Notes: generated by a model not told the origin, from the letters alone. 64,000 nt of DNA from Nostoc sp. RI_552 (GCA_016124525.1 WGNO01000008.1:22562-86561), one strand, 5' to 3'. Counted from the first letter of the stretch, positions 53,346 through 63,087 are shown. Program-made: numbers and translations.

Positions 53346-54077
53346 TTATTCAGCCAGTTGGGCAAATGTATAGGGTGCAGTAAAATTGTTGTAGCGAATA
53401 CGTAGGCGATCGCCAAATTGTTTATCAATGGCTTCCACACGTTCGCTAAACATAGACTCACTTTCCCAAGGAATCAAAAATGCACTGTTATAAATCATTT
53501 CTTCCGTCATCAGTTCACCTTCCATAACCTCTTTAGCTAAAGGATTGAGATGACTGGAAAAAACTTCAACTACAGCTTGTTTACGATCCAGCAAATTACT
53601 TTCAATTAACTGTCCAATATAAATCACCTCTTCGATACTTAATTGTTTTCCTGCCATCTTGTCACGTTCTTGTTTCAAGTCAGGATCAGATTCCATCATG
53701 GCTTGTAGCTCAGATTTGCTATCCCAGAAGATTTTAACGCTCACCTCTCTTTGTCCTTCTAATTTTTTGAATAATTCTTTTAATTGTTCTTTATATGGTT
53801 CTATGAGTTGCGCCTTTATTGCGTCCCAATCTGTGACAACCAATCCAAACTGCAGAGGTAGAAGAACATGAAATCCCTCTTTCATTGTTTCTTCTAAAAC
53901 TTTTTCATGAGTTAATAAATTACGTCGAGAAGCCATATATTTTTCTTTACAGGCTTCTGAATATAAAAAAGTAAATCCATCAACCACTTCAGCACCAACA
54001 GGTTGTGCATCTAACCCTTTAATATTAATGGACGCAGGAATCATATCGGGAAAAATGCCATACAAATAAAGACCCAT
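53346..54077 (-). CDS. gvpF: Gas vesicle protein GvpF
   Basis: A 243-residue protein of the GvpF/L family starting MGLYLYGIFPD, with HEKVLEETMKEGFHVLLPLQ and the C-terminal RLRIRYNNFTAPYTFAQL. The C-terminal motif of the family (IRYxGPxAPY-like) appears with N replacing G. The protein binds GvpA and helps start vesicle growth. It lies 48 bp after gvpK and 60 bp before gvpG. It is the first of two GvpF/L paralogs here. Confidence 0.92.
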   Translation of the reverse strand: MGLYLYGIFPDMIPASINIKGLDAQPVGAEVVDGFTFLYSEACKEKYMASRRNLLTHEKVLEETMKEGFHVLLPLQFGLVVTDWDAIKAQLIEPYKEQLKELFKKLEGQREVSVKIFWDSKSELQAMMESDPDLKQERDKMAGKQLSIEEVIYIGQLIESNLLDRKQAVVEVFSSHLNPLAKEVMEGELMTEEMIYNSAFLIPWESESMFSERVEAIDKQFGDRLRIRYNNFTAPYTFAQLAE

Positions 54078-54125
54078 AACTACAAACTCATTTATTAATT
54101 AATTATTACGACTGATAACCTTTGA

Positions 54126-54593
54126 TTAGACAGACTTTGATGTCAAAACTAAACGTAACTTAGCATGAATCAAATTGAGTTGAGCTAAACCTAAGTCTAT
54201 TTCCCCGTCTACAACAATACCAGTGTTTAAAAGCCTATCTAATAATTCTAATATTGAAGATTGACTACTGGTTTCCCCTGGATAATAAGAACCAGATTGA
54301 GGTAACAAAGTACCAAAATCTCCTAAATCTAAATTTAGATCCGATGGCTCAATTTCAAATATCTCACAGAGGTGCAATATTTGTTCTTCTAACTTCTGCA
54401 AACTTTCCGCCGCTCGCTCTAAGTCAGATTCAGACAGCAAATCCTCTTCCATACGGCGAATTATTTGAGCCTCCATTAGCTGACGTACTAATTCTAATAC
54501 AGTCAATAATAAAGGAGCCAAACCTGCTTCATTGTTTTGTTTAGAAGCTTTGGCTGGTAAATCATTAAAGTTGTCAGATGAATGACAAGGCAT
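54126..54593 (-). CDS. gvpK: Gas vesicle protein GvpK
   Basis: A 155-residue protein of the GvpK family. LAPLLLTVLELVRQLMEAQI and RRMEEDLLSESDLERAAES are in the first half, then EQILHLCEIFEIEPSDLNLD and a GvpA-like helix SILELLDRLLNTGIVVDGEI. An insertion, GTLLPQSGSYYPGETSSQ, separates the halves. GvpK is a minor structural or assembly protein. It lies 113 bp after gvpJ on minus. Confidence 0.93.
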   Translation of the reverse strand: MPCHSSDNFNDLPAKASKQNNEAGLAPLLLTVLELVRQLMEAQIIRRMEEDLLSESDLERAAESLQKLEEQILHLCEIFEIEPSDLNLDLGDFGTLLPQSGSYYPGETSSQSSILELLDRLLNTGIVVDGEIDLGLAQLNLIHAKLRLVLTSKSV

Positions 54594-54706
54594 TTCTAAA
54601 GATACAACCTAAAGTTTGATTTTCTTGTAATGCAACTTAATCAGTTATGTTTCAGATTATGTTTCGTATATCTTACTAGGTTATGTGTTTTTTACCAAAA
54701 AATTGA

Positions 54707-55192
54707 TTAATCGTTCACCTGGGAATCGTTATTGTTGGCAGGTAGATTTGTTTCCTCTTCTACATTGTTGGCAGATTTCAGTAATTTTATTTGTGCTTCT
54801 AAATTCTCTAAACGATGTTGCAGGTTTTGATTTTCTTCCGATAAACGTTGGGCTTTGCTGCTCAGGTAAGGATCATTTTCCCACCAATTGATACCCATCT
54901 CTTTCGCTTTATCCACGGAGGAGATTAGCAAACGAATCCGAATGTGTATCAGTTCAGTTGATGCAATGGATATAGAAATATCACCGGCAATAACAACTCC
55001 TTTATCTAGAACTCTTTCTAAAATATCTGCTAAATTCGAGCCTTGAGTAGATGTAGTAATACCTCTACTTGAGTTTGTCTGATGACGTGTTGGCAGTATA
55101 GGGGTAGAATTCACAAGCGATTCAACTCTTAATTGGTATAAACAAGGCGATTTTGCTGAAAAACAATTCGTTTTTTTAACAAGGGAAAGCAT
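54707..55192 (-). CDS. gvpJ: Gas vesicle protein GvpJ
   Basis: A 161-residue GvpA-like minor vesicle protein. The core (about 50-100) reads NLADILERVLDKGVVIAGDI and TELIHIRIRLLISSVDKAKE, close to GvpA. A long N-terminal extension (about 1-48) is low in recognised content, and the C-terminus is a coiled coil (SEENQNLQHRLENLEAQIKL). GvpJ is needed for normal vesicle shape. It lies 33 bp after gvpN. Confidence 0.93.
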   Translation of the reverse strand: MLSLVKKTNCFSAKSPCLYQLRVESLVNSTPILPTRHQTNSSRGITTSTQGSNLADILERVLDKGVVIAGDISISIASTELIHIRIRLLISSVDKAKEMGINWWENDPYLSSKAQRLSEENQNLQHRLENLEAQIKLLKSANNVEEETNLPANNNDSQVND

Positions 55193-55225
55193 TTAATTAT
55201 ATGCAATCCCGCTGTTTGCTAAAGA

Positions 55226-56182
55226 TTAGTAGTTGTAAACTTCTTTACCAAGAAGGTCAACTTTTCCTAAATCTGTCTTGTAGTTCTGTTGGAGTAGTTC
55301 AAGAAAAACATTTTTGGCTTCGCTCATAGATAAATTGCTGCGGTTACACAGAACATCTATAACAATCTCCTGAAATTCTGGATTCTGTGGCAGTGCTAAA
55401 ATAGCGTGGTCTACACACACCTTAGCAATCATCAAGCAAGAGCGTAAGCCGGAGCTTTTTTCGGCTCGGATAGCGAAACGAAATGATTTTACTAACTCGA
55501 CTATTAAATCTGCAGATTGTCGATCTATATTTGTTTTCTGAATTAATATTTCGGTTTGAGTTATCTCATCTGGTTCCGGCATATCAATAGTTACTAACCT
55601 ATCCATTAAAGCATCTTGCGTTGCATGAACTCCGCAGTATTCTTCAGGATTGGATGTAAAGATAGCGCGAAACTGGGGGCTAACGTGTAGATATTCTGGC
55701 TGATTACTGCTAGGGGGTAGGCTGAGAATTTTTTCTTCTAAAGCTGAAAGTAAAACGTTATTAACTTCCGGGCGTGAACGGTTAAATTCATCGTAGACCA
55801 AGGTAAAACCTTCCCGACACGCCAAAGTAAGTCTAGAATCAACCCAATTTTGTCTTAACTCATCTTCTACTTTAACAACATTGTGAATGTAGTTATCCAG
55901 CAGCTTTTTACGGGTGTAACCAGTTTCACTACCAATCAAATCTGAACTTTTAAATTCGTCGTCTCCAAACAGTAACATTACTGGACTGTCGAGACGATGA
56001 GCTATGTGCAGCGCTAAAGTTGTTTTCCCAGTTCCGGCTGGTCCTCGCAAGTGAACAGGAAAACCTGATTTGAGGTAGCGTAAAGCTCTATTCGCTACTT
56101 TCTCAATGGGGGGGGTCATAACAAATTGGCCTGCACGGACACGAAGAACTGCTCTTTTATTAGAGGTGTTAGTGATGGTCAT
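55226..56182 (-). CDS. gvpN: Gas vesicle AAA+ ATPase GvpN
   Basis: A 318-residue AAA+ ATPase of the MoxR/NorQ-like clade. Walker A is [14 protein letters not shown] (about 47-60), Walker [16 protein letters not shown], and sensor [14 protein letters not shown]. GvpN is needed for vesicles to grow from small bicones to full width. It is followed by gvpJ by 33 bp and preceded by a 418-bp gap after gvpC, so it may have its own promoter. Confidence 0.95.
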   Translation of the reverse strand: MTITNTSNKRAVLRVRAGQFVMTPPIEKVANRALRYLKSGFPVHLRGPAGTGKTTLALHIAHRLDSPVMLLFGDDEFKSSDLIGSETGYTRKKLLDNYIHNVVKVEDELRQNWVDSRLTLACREGFTLVYDEFNRSRPEVNNVLLSALEEKILSLPPSSNQPEYLHVSPQFRAIFTSNPEEYCGVHATQDALMDRLVTIDMPEPDEITQTEILIQKTNIDRQSADLIVELVKSFRFAIRAEKSSGLRSCLMIAKVCVDHAILALPQNPEFQEIVIDVLCNRSNLSMSEAKNVFLELLQQNYKTDLGKVDLLGKEVYNY

Positions 56183-56600
56183 AAATCAGAGGTTTTAAAC
56201 AAACTAAGCTTTTATAAGACTGTGGGATTACAAGTTGATAACAAGGCGCTACTGCGACATCGTTTCCATCTTAACTAATTTCCTGAAGTTTCCTGTTTTC
56301 CTCCTGTTTTGACGAAGATGCAATTAGTAATGGCTAGCGATTATTCGCTGGACGTGCTCAGGTTATCTATAATAATACACAAAGCACAGCAAAAATACTA
56401 CTTTATTAAAAGTAGTAAGTTTACTGCTTTGTTAGCTCAATGTATTTATTTTACTAAATTATCAGACTAAAAATCACTCTTTCGTTCAATTAATCTTATT
56501 AATTAACCCCTTGTATTACCAGTTATGCAACTGAAAGATAAAGGGGGTTTAGAATTTAGCCCGATTCTTTAACAGGCAAGATATGTTTACTAAAACTGAG
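56183..56600. other. Gap between gvpC and gvpN with inverted repeat
   Basis: A 418-bp gap. AACCCCTT (56505-56512) and AAGGGGGTT (56541-56549) can form a stem with a 28-base loop, lying 52 bp after the gvpC stop on minus; it may be a partial terminator separating the abundant structural transcripts from the assembly genes. No gene is seen. Confidence 0.4.
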
Positions 56601-57176
56601 TTAACGGACAGGTACACCGATAACACTCATAAACAAATCCTGACGGAATTGGCTTAGATCTTGCCTTTGTTTCTGAGCTTTAGCAATACGTTCTTCAGCA
56701 GTGGCTGCTAAAAAATCGTTGGTTTCTTGCTCCAGTTTTTGCTGGAACGCACGTAGTTCTGCGGCTTGCTGTTGAGCTTTAGCAATACGTTCTTCAGCAG
56801 TGGCTGCCAAAAAATCGTTGGTTTCTTGCTCTAGTTTTTGCTGGAACGCACGTAGTTCTGCGGCTTGCTGTTGAGCTTTAGCAATACGGTCTTTAGCAGT
56901 GGCTGCCAAAAAATCGTTGGTTTCTTGCTCTAGTTTTTGCTGGAACGCACGTAGTTCTGCGGCTTGCTGTTGAGCATTAGCAATACGGTTCTTAGCAGTG
57001 GCTGCTAAAAAATCGTTGGTTTCTTGCTCTAGTTTTTGCTGGAACGCACGTAGTTCTGAAGCTTGTTGTTGAGCTTGAGCAAATCGCTCATTAGCGGTGG
57101 TTGCTAAAAATTCTTGAGTTGCTTGCGCTAACGAGCGATTCTCTTGATGAATTCTTTGCATTAAAGCTACAGACAT
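56601..57176 (-). CDS. gvpC: Gas vesicle outer protein GvpC
   Basis: A 191-residue protein that binds the outside of the vesicle wall and strengthens it against pressure. A 22-residue N-terminus precedes five 33-residue repeats starting FLATTANERFAQAQ (about 23-55) with FLAATA and LRAFQQKLEQETND signatures; the last repeat is divergent and shorter and ends in FMSVIGVPVR. This is the same number as in A. flos-aquae GvpC. The DNA repeats of 99 bp are almost identical. ATG 57174-57176 has AGGAGAATTCC upstream. Confidence 0.96.
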   Translation of the reverse strand: MSVALMQRIHQENRSLAQATQEFLATTANERFAQAQQQASELRAFQQKLEQETNDFLAATAKNRIANAQQQAAELRAFQQKLEQETNDFLAATAKDRIAKAQQQAAELRAFQQKLEQETNDFLAATAEERIAKAQQQAAELRAFQQKLEQETNDFLAATAEERIAKAQKQRQDLSQFRQDLFMSVIGVPVR

Positions 57177-57234
57177 GGAATTCTCCTGAGAATGATAAAC
57201 TTAGGCAGTTTGGGAAGTAAGACTGTATGCCTAG

Positions 57235-57284
57235 TTAGGCTGACAGCTTCTGCATGTTTCAGGCGTTTTTTTGACAGAAGCTAT
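57235..57284 (-). pseudogene. Relic of a second gvpA 3' end
   Basis: On minus, ATAGCTTCTGTC at 57284 onwards and ATGCAGAAGCTGT align with the gvpA text ATCGCTTCCGTA ... ATGCAGAAGCTGT in the same order, with one extra A in an A-run that breaks the frame. The match ends near 57235. This is best read as the tail of a lost duplicate of gvpA between gvpA and gvpC. Confidence 0.6.
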
Positions 57285-57470
57285 TAAAAGTTTTTTCCCT
57301 AGTAATCCAATACAAACAAAAGTAAAGAAAAACTAGTACGAGTACCCGTCAAGATGACTTCATAAAGGATCCCATCTATAAATGTTGGTATTCTAAAAAA
57401 GGAATTACTCTTAATTAAATACCGTGAATTTAAAGATTAGATCCTTAAAGTCTTACTATTAAAGGTTTTG

Positions 57471-57498
57471 CGTAGAATAACTAACTAGTTATTCTACG
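57471..57498 (-). terminator. Perfect 13-bp hairpin after gvpA
   Basis: The arm CGTAGAATAACTA is followed by two bases and its exact complement. It lies 17 bp past the gvpA stop. It has no long U tract, so it may act as a transcript stabiliser or partial terminator that makes gvpA messages more abundant than gvpA-gvpC messages. Confidence 0.6.
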
Positions 57499-57515
57499 AT
57501 TGCGTTAATTAGTTA

Positions 57516-57731
57516 TTATGCAGGAACCGCTGCGGATTGGGTCAAACCTACAGCTTCTGCATACTTCAAGTAGGTCTCTACGGAAGCGATTACAACTCTA
57601 GCTTCGATAGCCAGTAATTCGATACCAACTAAGGAAACACGAGCCCAAGCGTCAACTACGATACCTTTGTCAAGAATTCTATCGATTACTTCTGCCAAGC
57701 TAGAAGAAGAGTTGGTTTTTTCAACTGCCAT
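57516..57731 (-). CDS. gvpA: Gas vesicle major structural protein GvpA
   Basis: A 71-residue protein that makes up the ribs of the gas vesicle wall. The sequence [20 protein letters not shown] and [20 protein letters not shown] matches cyanobacterial GvpA almost exactly; a C-terminal tail [15 protein letters not shown] follows. The start is ATG 57729-57731 with GAGGAG seven bases upstream. Only one intact copy is present here, followed by a hairpin and a second, decayed copy. Confidence 0.98.
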   Translation of the reverse strand: MAVEKTNSSSSLAEVIDRILDKGIVVDAWARVSLVGIELLAIEARVVIASVETYLKYAEAVGLTQSAAVPA

Positions 57732-57818
57732 ATGTTTGCTCCTCGAGTGATTTATTTCAACGGTCTAAGCTATCTTATTGCGTGTGTAGAAACGTGATGT
57801 TTCTCTGACACTGATGAC

Positions 57819-57848
57819 ACTATAACAGCATAGTCAAAAAATAATCAA
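57819..57848 (-). promoter_or_regulatory. Candidate sigma-70 promoter of gvpA
   Basis: On minus, TTGATT (57848-57843) and TATAGT (57824-57819) are separated by 18 bases. The leader to the ATG would be about 80 nt. Both boxes differ from consensus at one or two bases; this is inferred from sequence only. Confidence 0.4.
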
Positions 57849-58244
57849 TCCCTTGACAAAAAAAAATATACATTCGAAAATATAAAATTTTTAAAAAAAA
57901 CATGAGTATATATGTTGTATAAGAAGTGTATAAGAAAGTCTCTCATTTTTATAGCAACCTCTCTCATTTTATAAATGGTTTAATAATGGTTAAACGGAGC
58001 ATAATACTATCTAAATCAGGCAAATTTATTGTGTACTCTCAAGCTAATTAAAGGCCGAAATTATCTTTATACAAGGTATTGAGCTAATACAAGGCGATCA
58101 CAGCAAGGGCAAAGTCAACCCACATATTTTTACCATGGTTGCTGTGACTGTTTGCTGAGTGTTAAGTTACGAAATGTTAACATTACTCATTTTGTTGGTG
58201 CTATGCTTTACCCTGTAAGCGTGCCTTTATTGGGGCAAACAACT
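57849..58244. other. Gap between gvpA promoter and phosphatase gene
   Basis: AT-rich sequence of about 400 bp with a short direct repeat, CTCTCATTTTTATA at about 57941 and 57963. No gene is seen. It must hold the promoter of the plus-strand metallophosphatase. Confidence 0.45.
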
Positions 58245-59873
58245 ATGACCTCACCACTGCACTTGCTGACTGACCCATTTTTGCAGCTACCAACTGATAA
58301 ATCAGTGCAAGTAGTTTGGTTTACGGAATTTCTTGGCAAAAAACACACAGTTACCTACGGGAAAAATCTCGACCAATCAACTTGTGCCAAGACCACTAAA
58401 CTCAGCCGCACACGAGAAGACCAGAAATCAAACCTAGTAAATCTCACTACAAATCAACCGATAATACGTGACATCTGGCGACACGAAGCGGAAGTGATTG
58501 GGTTAACGCCTGGTGTACGTGTTCCGTATCGTATTACAAGTATCTGCTCAGATGGCCTCAGTGTCAGCAGCAATGTTTTTACCCTCGCACCCAACCCAAA
58601 ACCAGGTCAAGCACTGAAAATTCTCCTGACTTCAGATCATCAGTTAAAACCGATGACATCTGCAAATCTGCAAAAGGTGGTGGAAACGGTGGGACAAGTA
58701 GATGGAGTATGGTTCGCTGGTGATTTAATTAATGTAAGCGATCGCGCCTCAGAATGGTTTGATGATAGTCGGGGTGGTGCATTCTTTCCGGTTTTACAAG
58801 GTCGTGCTAATTATGAAATGACATACAATCGCGTTAAAACCATTTATACAGGTGGCGAAATTATTCAACACGCCCCTATGTTTACAGCCATTGGCAATCA
58901 TGAAGTGATGGGGCGATGGGGGAGAACAGATAGTTTAAACAGCGAATTTAACGATACCATTCCCCGTGACGTCGCTCAAAAATTATACAGTGGCAAATCT
59001 TTAATAGATAATTCATTTAATACTCATACCTACGAAGAAATTTTCAGCCTACCCGAAAGTAAACCAGGTGGTAAAAAGTATTATGCCGTCAGTTTTGGTG
59101 ATGTGCGTTTAGTGGTACTTTATGTTACGAATATGTGGCGTACACCCAAATTAGATACAGTACGTAAAAGTAGATATACAGAACCAGCCCAGAATTTAGA
59201 TAACCGAGAAAATTGGGGTTATGGACAGTTTATTTTTGAGTCAATTGCTAAAGGTAGTCAGCAATATAATTGGTTAGAAGCAGAACTTAACAGTCTAGAA
59301 TTTCAAAAAGCAAAATACAAAGTTGTCATGTTTCATCACCCACCCCATACTCTCGGTGATAACATTGTTCCTCCCTACACTAATCCAGTGCAGATCATTG
59401 AAAGTAACCAACAAGGCAAAATTACCGCAGTACGTTACGAATATCCCAAACACGCAGATTATATTAACCGTGATGTTCTCCCCTTACTAGAAGCTGCTAA
59501 TGTGCAATTAGTCTTATATGGACATTCCCATTTATGGAATCGCTTTGTTAGTCCTAGTGGGATGCACTTTTTGGAAACCTCCAATGTGGGTAACTCCTAT
59601 GGTGCTGCTTGGGGAAACAAAAAACGAGAAGTACCAATTGGATATCAAGAAGATTATGTTGCACTTGGGAATCCTTACGGTTTGGAACCAGTCACACCAA
59701 CAATTGCACCTTTGTTAGCCGAAGATGGTCAACCGCTTCCTTATATAGCCAGTAATGATATCACTGTTTTTAGTATCTTTGATACAGGTATAGGTGTAGT
59801 TAGTAGCTATTATTTTGATACCCGTAAACCAGATTCAGATGTGGTAAAGTTTGATGAATTCAAATTGAAATAA
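58245..59873 (+). CDS. Metallophosphoesterase (purple acid phosphatase-like)
   Basis: A 542-residue protein with an N-terminal fibronectin-like domain (about 10-135) and a calcineurin-like metallophosphatase domain. The metal-binding motifs appear as LLTSDHQL (GDxH in place of the usual D-x-H), WFAGDLINVSDR, AIGNHEVMG, VMFHHPPH and YGHSHLWNR, in family order. The phosphomonoester or nucleotide substrate is unknown. ATG 58245 follows GGGGC about 10 bp upstream; longer in-frame starts at 58152 or 58203 add text without conserved content. A signal peptide is not evident from this start, but would lie in the longer form. Confidence 0.8.
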   Translation: MTSPLHLLTDPFLQLPTDKSVQVVWFTEFLGKKHTVTYGKNLDQSTCAKTTKLSRTREDQKSNLVNLTTNQPIIRDIWRHEAEVIGLTPGVRVPYRITSICSDGLSVSSNVFTLAPNPKPGQALKILLTSDHQLKPMTSANLQKVVETVGQVDGVWFAGDLINVSDRASEWFDDSRGGAFFPVLQGRANYEMTYNRVKTIYTGGEIIQHAPMFTAIGNHEVMGRWGRTDSLNSEFNDTIPRDVAQKLYSGKSLIDNSFNTHTYEEIFSLPESKPGGKKYYAVSFGDVRLVVLYVTNMWRTPKLDTVRKSRYTEPAQNLDNRENWGYGQFIFESIAKGSQQYNWLEAELNSLEFQKAKYKVVMFHHPPHTLGDNIVPPYTNPVQIIESNQQGKITAVRYEYPKHADYINRDVLPLLEAANVQLVLYGHSHLWNRFVSPSGMHFLETSNVGNSYGAAWGNKKREVPIGYQEDYVALGNPYGLEPVTPTIAPLLAEDGQPLPYIASNDITVFSIFDTGIGVVSSYYFDTRKPDSDVVKFDEFKLK

Positions 59874-59928
59874 ATAGGTTTTTTGTGATTTTTTACTGTA
59901 AATTTGGTTATATATTTTGTAGCAAATA

Positions 59929-60928
59929 ACGCCTTATGTGAATTAAGCCAGAGGATGCTGTTCAAAGGTAAGAACGTCAATACCAAAACGAAGACGCAGA
60001 AAAATGCCTAGAGTATAACTGGCGATTTTGGCAGCAACATGGACGCAGATACCACCAACTTTCTTCCTCAATAGGCGCTCCAAATTACCTCCGGTATTTT
60101 GCACCTCGTGAAATACCCCTTCAACACCCTGGCGCAGGCGATTGAGCAAACCCTCAAAAGCTTTTGGCTGTTGTTGAAGCTGATTAGCTCGTTTTGGAGT
60201 AAAAATTTGATTACCCGTAGTTTTAGCAATATCGCTTTGCCATTCACCACCGATAAATCCTTTATCTGCAAGGATACGGCAGCCGCGAACGGAATCTAAA
60301 ACCGATTCTACTGCTAAAGGTTCATCTGTAGTGGCTGGCACTAAAGAATAAACCAAGGGAATACCATTGAGAGTGCTGACCAGAACTAACTTGTAGCCAA
60401 AGTAATTCATTTTGCCACCGGCACACCAGCCATAATCAGCACTGTAAATTCACTTTGGCTTTTGTCACGTTTATAGCCAACTACAGGTATTGGTTTTGTA
60501 TCTAACACCAAGGTACGTTAAAACATTGCCCCCAAGTCTCCAAGGCAAAAACGTCTTAATTCTTCCAGCATTCCCTCTAATCCTCTGGCTCTGGGGTTGA
60601 ACTGGCTTTGGTCTAACAGTTTTGGAAACAAACTCAAATAATTTGCCCTCACGAACCCTAAAAACTTTTGTTCTCCTGGGTATGGGAAAAAATCCATTGC
60701 TACCAACGGTGTTAACATCTCACTATCCGTGAATTTTGGTGATGGCCCTGGCAATAACGGTAGGTAACAATAGCCTTTTTGTTGATACCAATCATCATTA
60801 GCGCAAAAATTGTCGTCAATAGGGTGGAACCTTCTACTATATTCATTAGGAAACCTCAAGCTTTGGTGTCGTTACCTTTATCCTGTGGTTTCCCCTTCTT
60901 TTTTGCTACCCCATCTCACATAAGGCGT
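59929..60928 (-). mobile_element. IS982-like insertion sequence, inactive
   Basis: The ends ACGCCTTATGTGA (59929-59941) and TCACATAAGGCGT (60916-60928) form a perfect 13-bp terminal inverted repeat, for a total length of 1000 bp, normal for IS982. A decayed transposase fills it. No clear target-site duplication is visible (AGCAAATA left against AAAGAATA right). Confidence 0.85.
59943..60859 (-). pseudogene. IS982-type transposase, broken by stop and frameshift
   Basis: The N-terminal piece (60518-60859) ends GDLGAMF at a TAA, after which RTLVLDTKPIPVVGYKRDKS continues in the same frame. A one-base shift near 60445 leads into SADYGWCAGGKMNYFGYKLV, and the rest of the catalytic domain (DEPLAVESVLDSVRGCRILA, ADKGFIGGEW) reads to 59943. 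The DDE residues appear to be present, but no full protein can be made. Confidence 0.85.
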
Positions 60929-60935
60929 AAAGAAT

Positions 60936-60961
60936 ATAGAGATATTCCATAAACCTCTCCA
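60936..60961. repeat. Dispersed hairpin repeat, copy after IS982
   Basis: TATAGAGATATTCCATAAAC, then CTCTCCACA, is a degenerate member of the GTAGAGACATTCC repeat family. It lies next to the right end of the IS and before ddl. Confidence 0.4.
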
Positions 60962-61112
60962 CAACGGTTGGTATTAAGTTTGAATAACAAAAATATTGAA
61001 GCATATAGTTAGTTCCCCACAGATCAAAGTTATATTTTTCCTCACTAGAAAAAAATATAGTAACCTGAGCAGGTTATGATACGCTATCTGCGAAGAGTAA
61101 AAGGTACTATAA

Positions 61113-62189
61113 ATGACTAAGCTGCGGGTGGGACTGCTGTTTGGGGGTCGTTCCGGGGAGCATCAAGTTTCAATTAGTTCAGCACGGGCGATCGCTAAAG
61201 CTTTAAGTGCAGAGCAAAATGCTAGTAAGTACGAAATTATACCTTTTTACATCCAGGAAGATGGATGCTGGTTAGGGAAAGAAATATCCCAAGAAGTTAT
61301 AGAGTCTGGTATTCCACACTTAGAAGTCCAAAACCTAAGCCCATGGCGATCGCTTTCCCAAGTCACAGATGTAGCAGATGTTTGGTTTCCCATTCTGCAC
61401 GGTCCCAATGGTGAAGACGGTACTATTCAAGGGTTACTCACATTAATGCAAGTTCCCTTTGTTGGTTCAGGGGTGTTAGGTTCGGCTGTGGGTATGGATA
61501 AAATTGCCATGAAAATGGCCTTTCAGCAAGCAGGATTGCCCCAGGTGAAATACAAGGCGTTAACGAGAGGGCAAGTTTGGTCAAATCCTTGTGTGTTCCC
61601 TAAACTATGCGATGAAATTGAGTCAGCTTTAGGTTATCCCTGCTTTGTCAAACCTGCTAACTTGGGTTCATCGGTGGGTATTACCAAAGTGCGATCGCGC
61701 CAAGAGTTAGAAGCGGCTTTAGACAATGCTGCTACTTATGACAGACGGCTAATTGTAGAAGCAGGGGTAGTTGCTAGGGAAGTAGAATGTGCTGTATTAG
61801 GTAATGAGCAAACCAAAGCCTCTATCGTCGGAGAGATTACTTTCGATAGTGACTTTTATGATTATGAAACTAAATATACGCCAGGTAAAGCAGATTTACT
61901 GATTCCCGCACCGATTCCAGATGCTGTGAGCCGCCAAATCCAAGACATGGCATTACAAGCCTTTGCAGCTGTTGACGCTGCTGGTCTCGCAAGGATAGAT
62001 TTTTTCTTTATAGAAGCCAGTGGGGAAGTATTGATCAACGAAATCAACACTTTACCAGGCTTTACTGCTACTAGTATGTATCCCCAACTCTGGGCTTATA
62101 GCGGTATACCCTTTGCTGAATTAGTGGATCGGTTAATTCAATTAGCCCTAGAAAGGCATTCTGGTAATAAGTTAAAGTCATTTGACTAA
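61113..62189 (+). CDS. ddl: D-alanine--D-alanine ligase
   Basis: A 358-residue ATP-grasp ligase that joins two D-Ala for peptidoglycan. [17 protein letters not shown] (about 11-27), [32 protein letters not shown] and [20 protein letters not shown] are the family motifs; the ADP-binding and substrate-contact residues look intact. Length fits the Ddl class. The gene stands alone on plus. Confidence 0.97.
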   Translation: MTKLRVGLLFGGRSGEHQVSISSARAIAKALSAEQNASKYEIIPFYIQEDGCWLGKEISQEVIESGIPHLEVQNLSPWRSLSQVTDVADVWFPILHGPNGEDGTIQGLLTLMQVPFVGSGVLGSAVGMDKIAMKMAFQQAGLPQVKYKALTRGQVWSNPCVFPKLCDEIESALGYPCFVKPANLGSSVGITKVRSRQELEAALDNAATYDRRLIVEAGVVAREVECAVLGNEQTKASIVGEITFDSDFYDYETKYTPGKADLLIPAPIPDAVSRQIQDMALQAFAAVDAAGLARIDFFFIEASGEVLINEINTLPGFTATSMYPQLWAYSGIPFAELVDRLIQLALERHSGNKLKSFD

Positions 62190-62335
62190 AGCTCCTCATT
62201 GCACCAAAAAATAGAATTTAGTAGCGAATGTTTCCACAAAAAAAGCTACTGAATTCCTAATTTTGGCTACGGTTACCTCATGGTTAACTCCTCCACTACA
62301 ATCGTTGCCTAGAGGGGAAAAATCTGAAAGTCATT

Positions 62336-62980
62336 ATGAAACAGAATCAGAGCCTAAATGGAAAGCCAAACCAACTCAGAGATAGAACAAAAACTCAATC
62401 CGGACTCATAGGTAGCTCAAATATTTTTATTTATCTGCTTATACGTCATCCGGGATTATTGTTAACTGCGTTCTTAACAATGATGATGGCAACTGCCAGT
62501 TTAGCTTTATATAGCTTGGGTTATGTTGACAGTGTAGACAAACCAGAAGTAGAAGAAATTTCTGCTATCGTGGAAAAACCAATCATAACAACCTCTGAGA
62601 ACAGCAATCCTACACCCTTATGGTTGGTAGTTGCCATTGCCCTCAGTTGTGCAAGTGGTTGCTTAATAATTGTCCGGCTAATCAACTGTCCTCATCAGCC
62701 TCAACAAGTTCGCCGCAAACTCATCAACAGCCATCGCACCTCAAGATCCTTCACACCAAATCGTCACTCAAACTTAAAACCAACAAGTTTAGAGAGTGAG
62801 CCAGTTTTTGTACCCTTGCAACCACTCAAGCCTGTAGTCACCGTTGCCAAATCAGAATCTGAAGTAAGAGCGCTACCAACAGAAAATAGGCATCGACTGC
62901 ATAAAAGTAAAGAAAGTTTGGCAGAGTTGATGGATATTCGTAAAAACAATTCTTTGTCTACAATTTTACAGAAATATTAA
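62336..62980 (+). CDS. Predicted membrane protein, unknown
   Basis: A 214-residue protein with two hydrophobic spans (about 43-64 and 89-108) with a short acidic loop, and basic, Pro/Ser-rich N- and C-terminal tails. I do not recognise a family. The C-tail has KSESEVRALPTENRHRLHKS, possibly a helix. It follows ddl by 146 bp on the same strand. Confidence 0.62.
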   Translation: MKQNQSLNGKPNQLRDRTKTQSGLIGSSNIFIYLLIRHPGLLLTAFLTMMMATASLALYSLGYVDSVDKPEVEEISAIVEKPIITTSENSNPTPLWLVVAIALSCASGCLIIVRLINCPHQPQQVRRKLINSHRTSRSFTPNRHSNLKPTSLESEPVFVPLQPLKPVVTVAKSESEVRALPTENRHRLHKSKESLAELMDIRKNNSLSTILQKY

Positions 62981-63087
62981 TCTGGTTCTGAAAACTGCTG
63001 AGTACTCAGACCCTTGGTCATAGGAAAATTATCCTAGACGAATAAAAAAACAATTCAAAATTCAAAACCTAAAATTTAAAACTGGTA
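62981..63087. other. Intergenic, no gene
   Basis: A short gap with AT-rich text, before the TnpB relic. Confidence 0.4.

Noticed and set aside
56620..57121. Regular 99-bp repeats as a CRISPR-like array
   Set aside because: The repeats are contiguous, coding and in frame, forming the GvpC repeats. There are no spacers.
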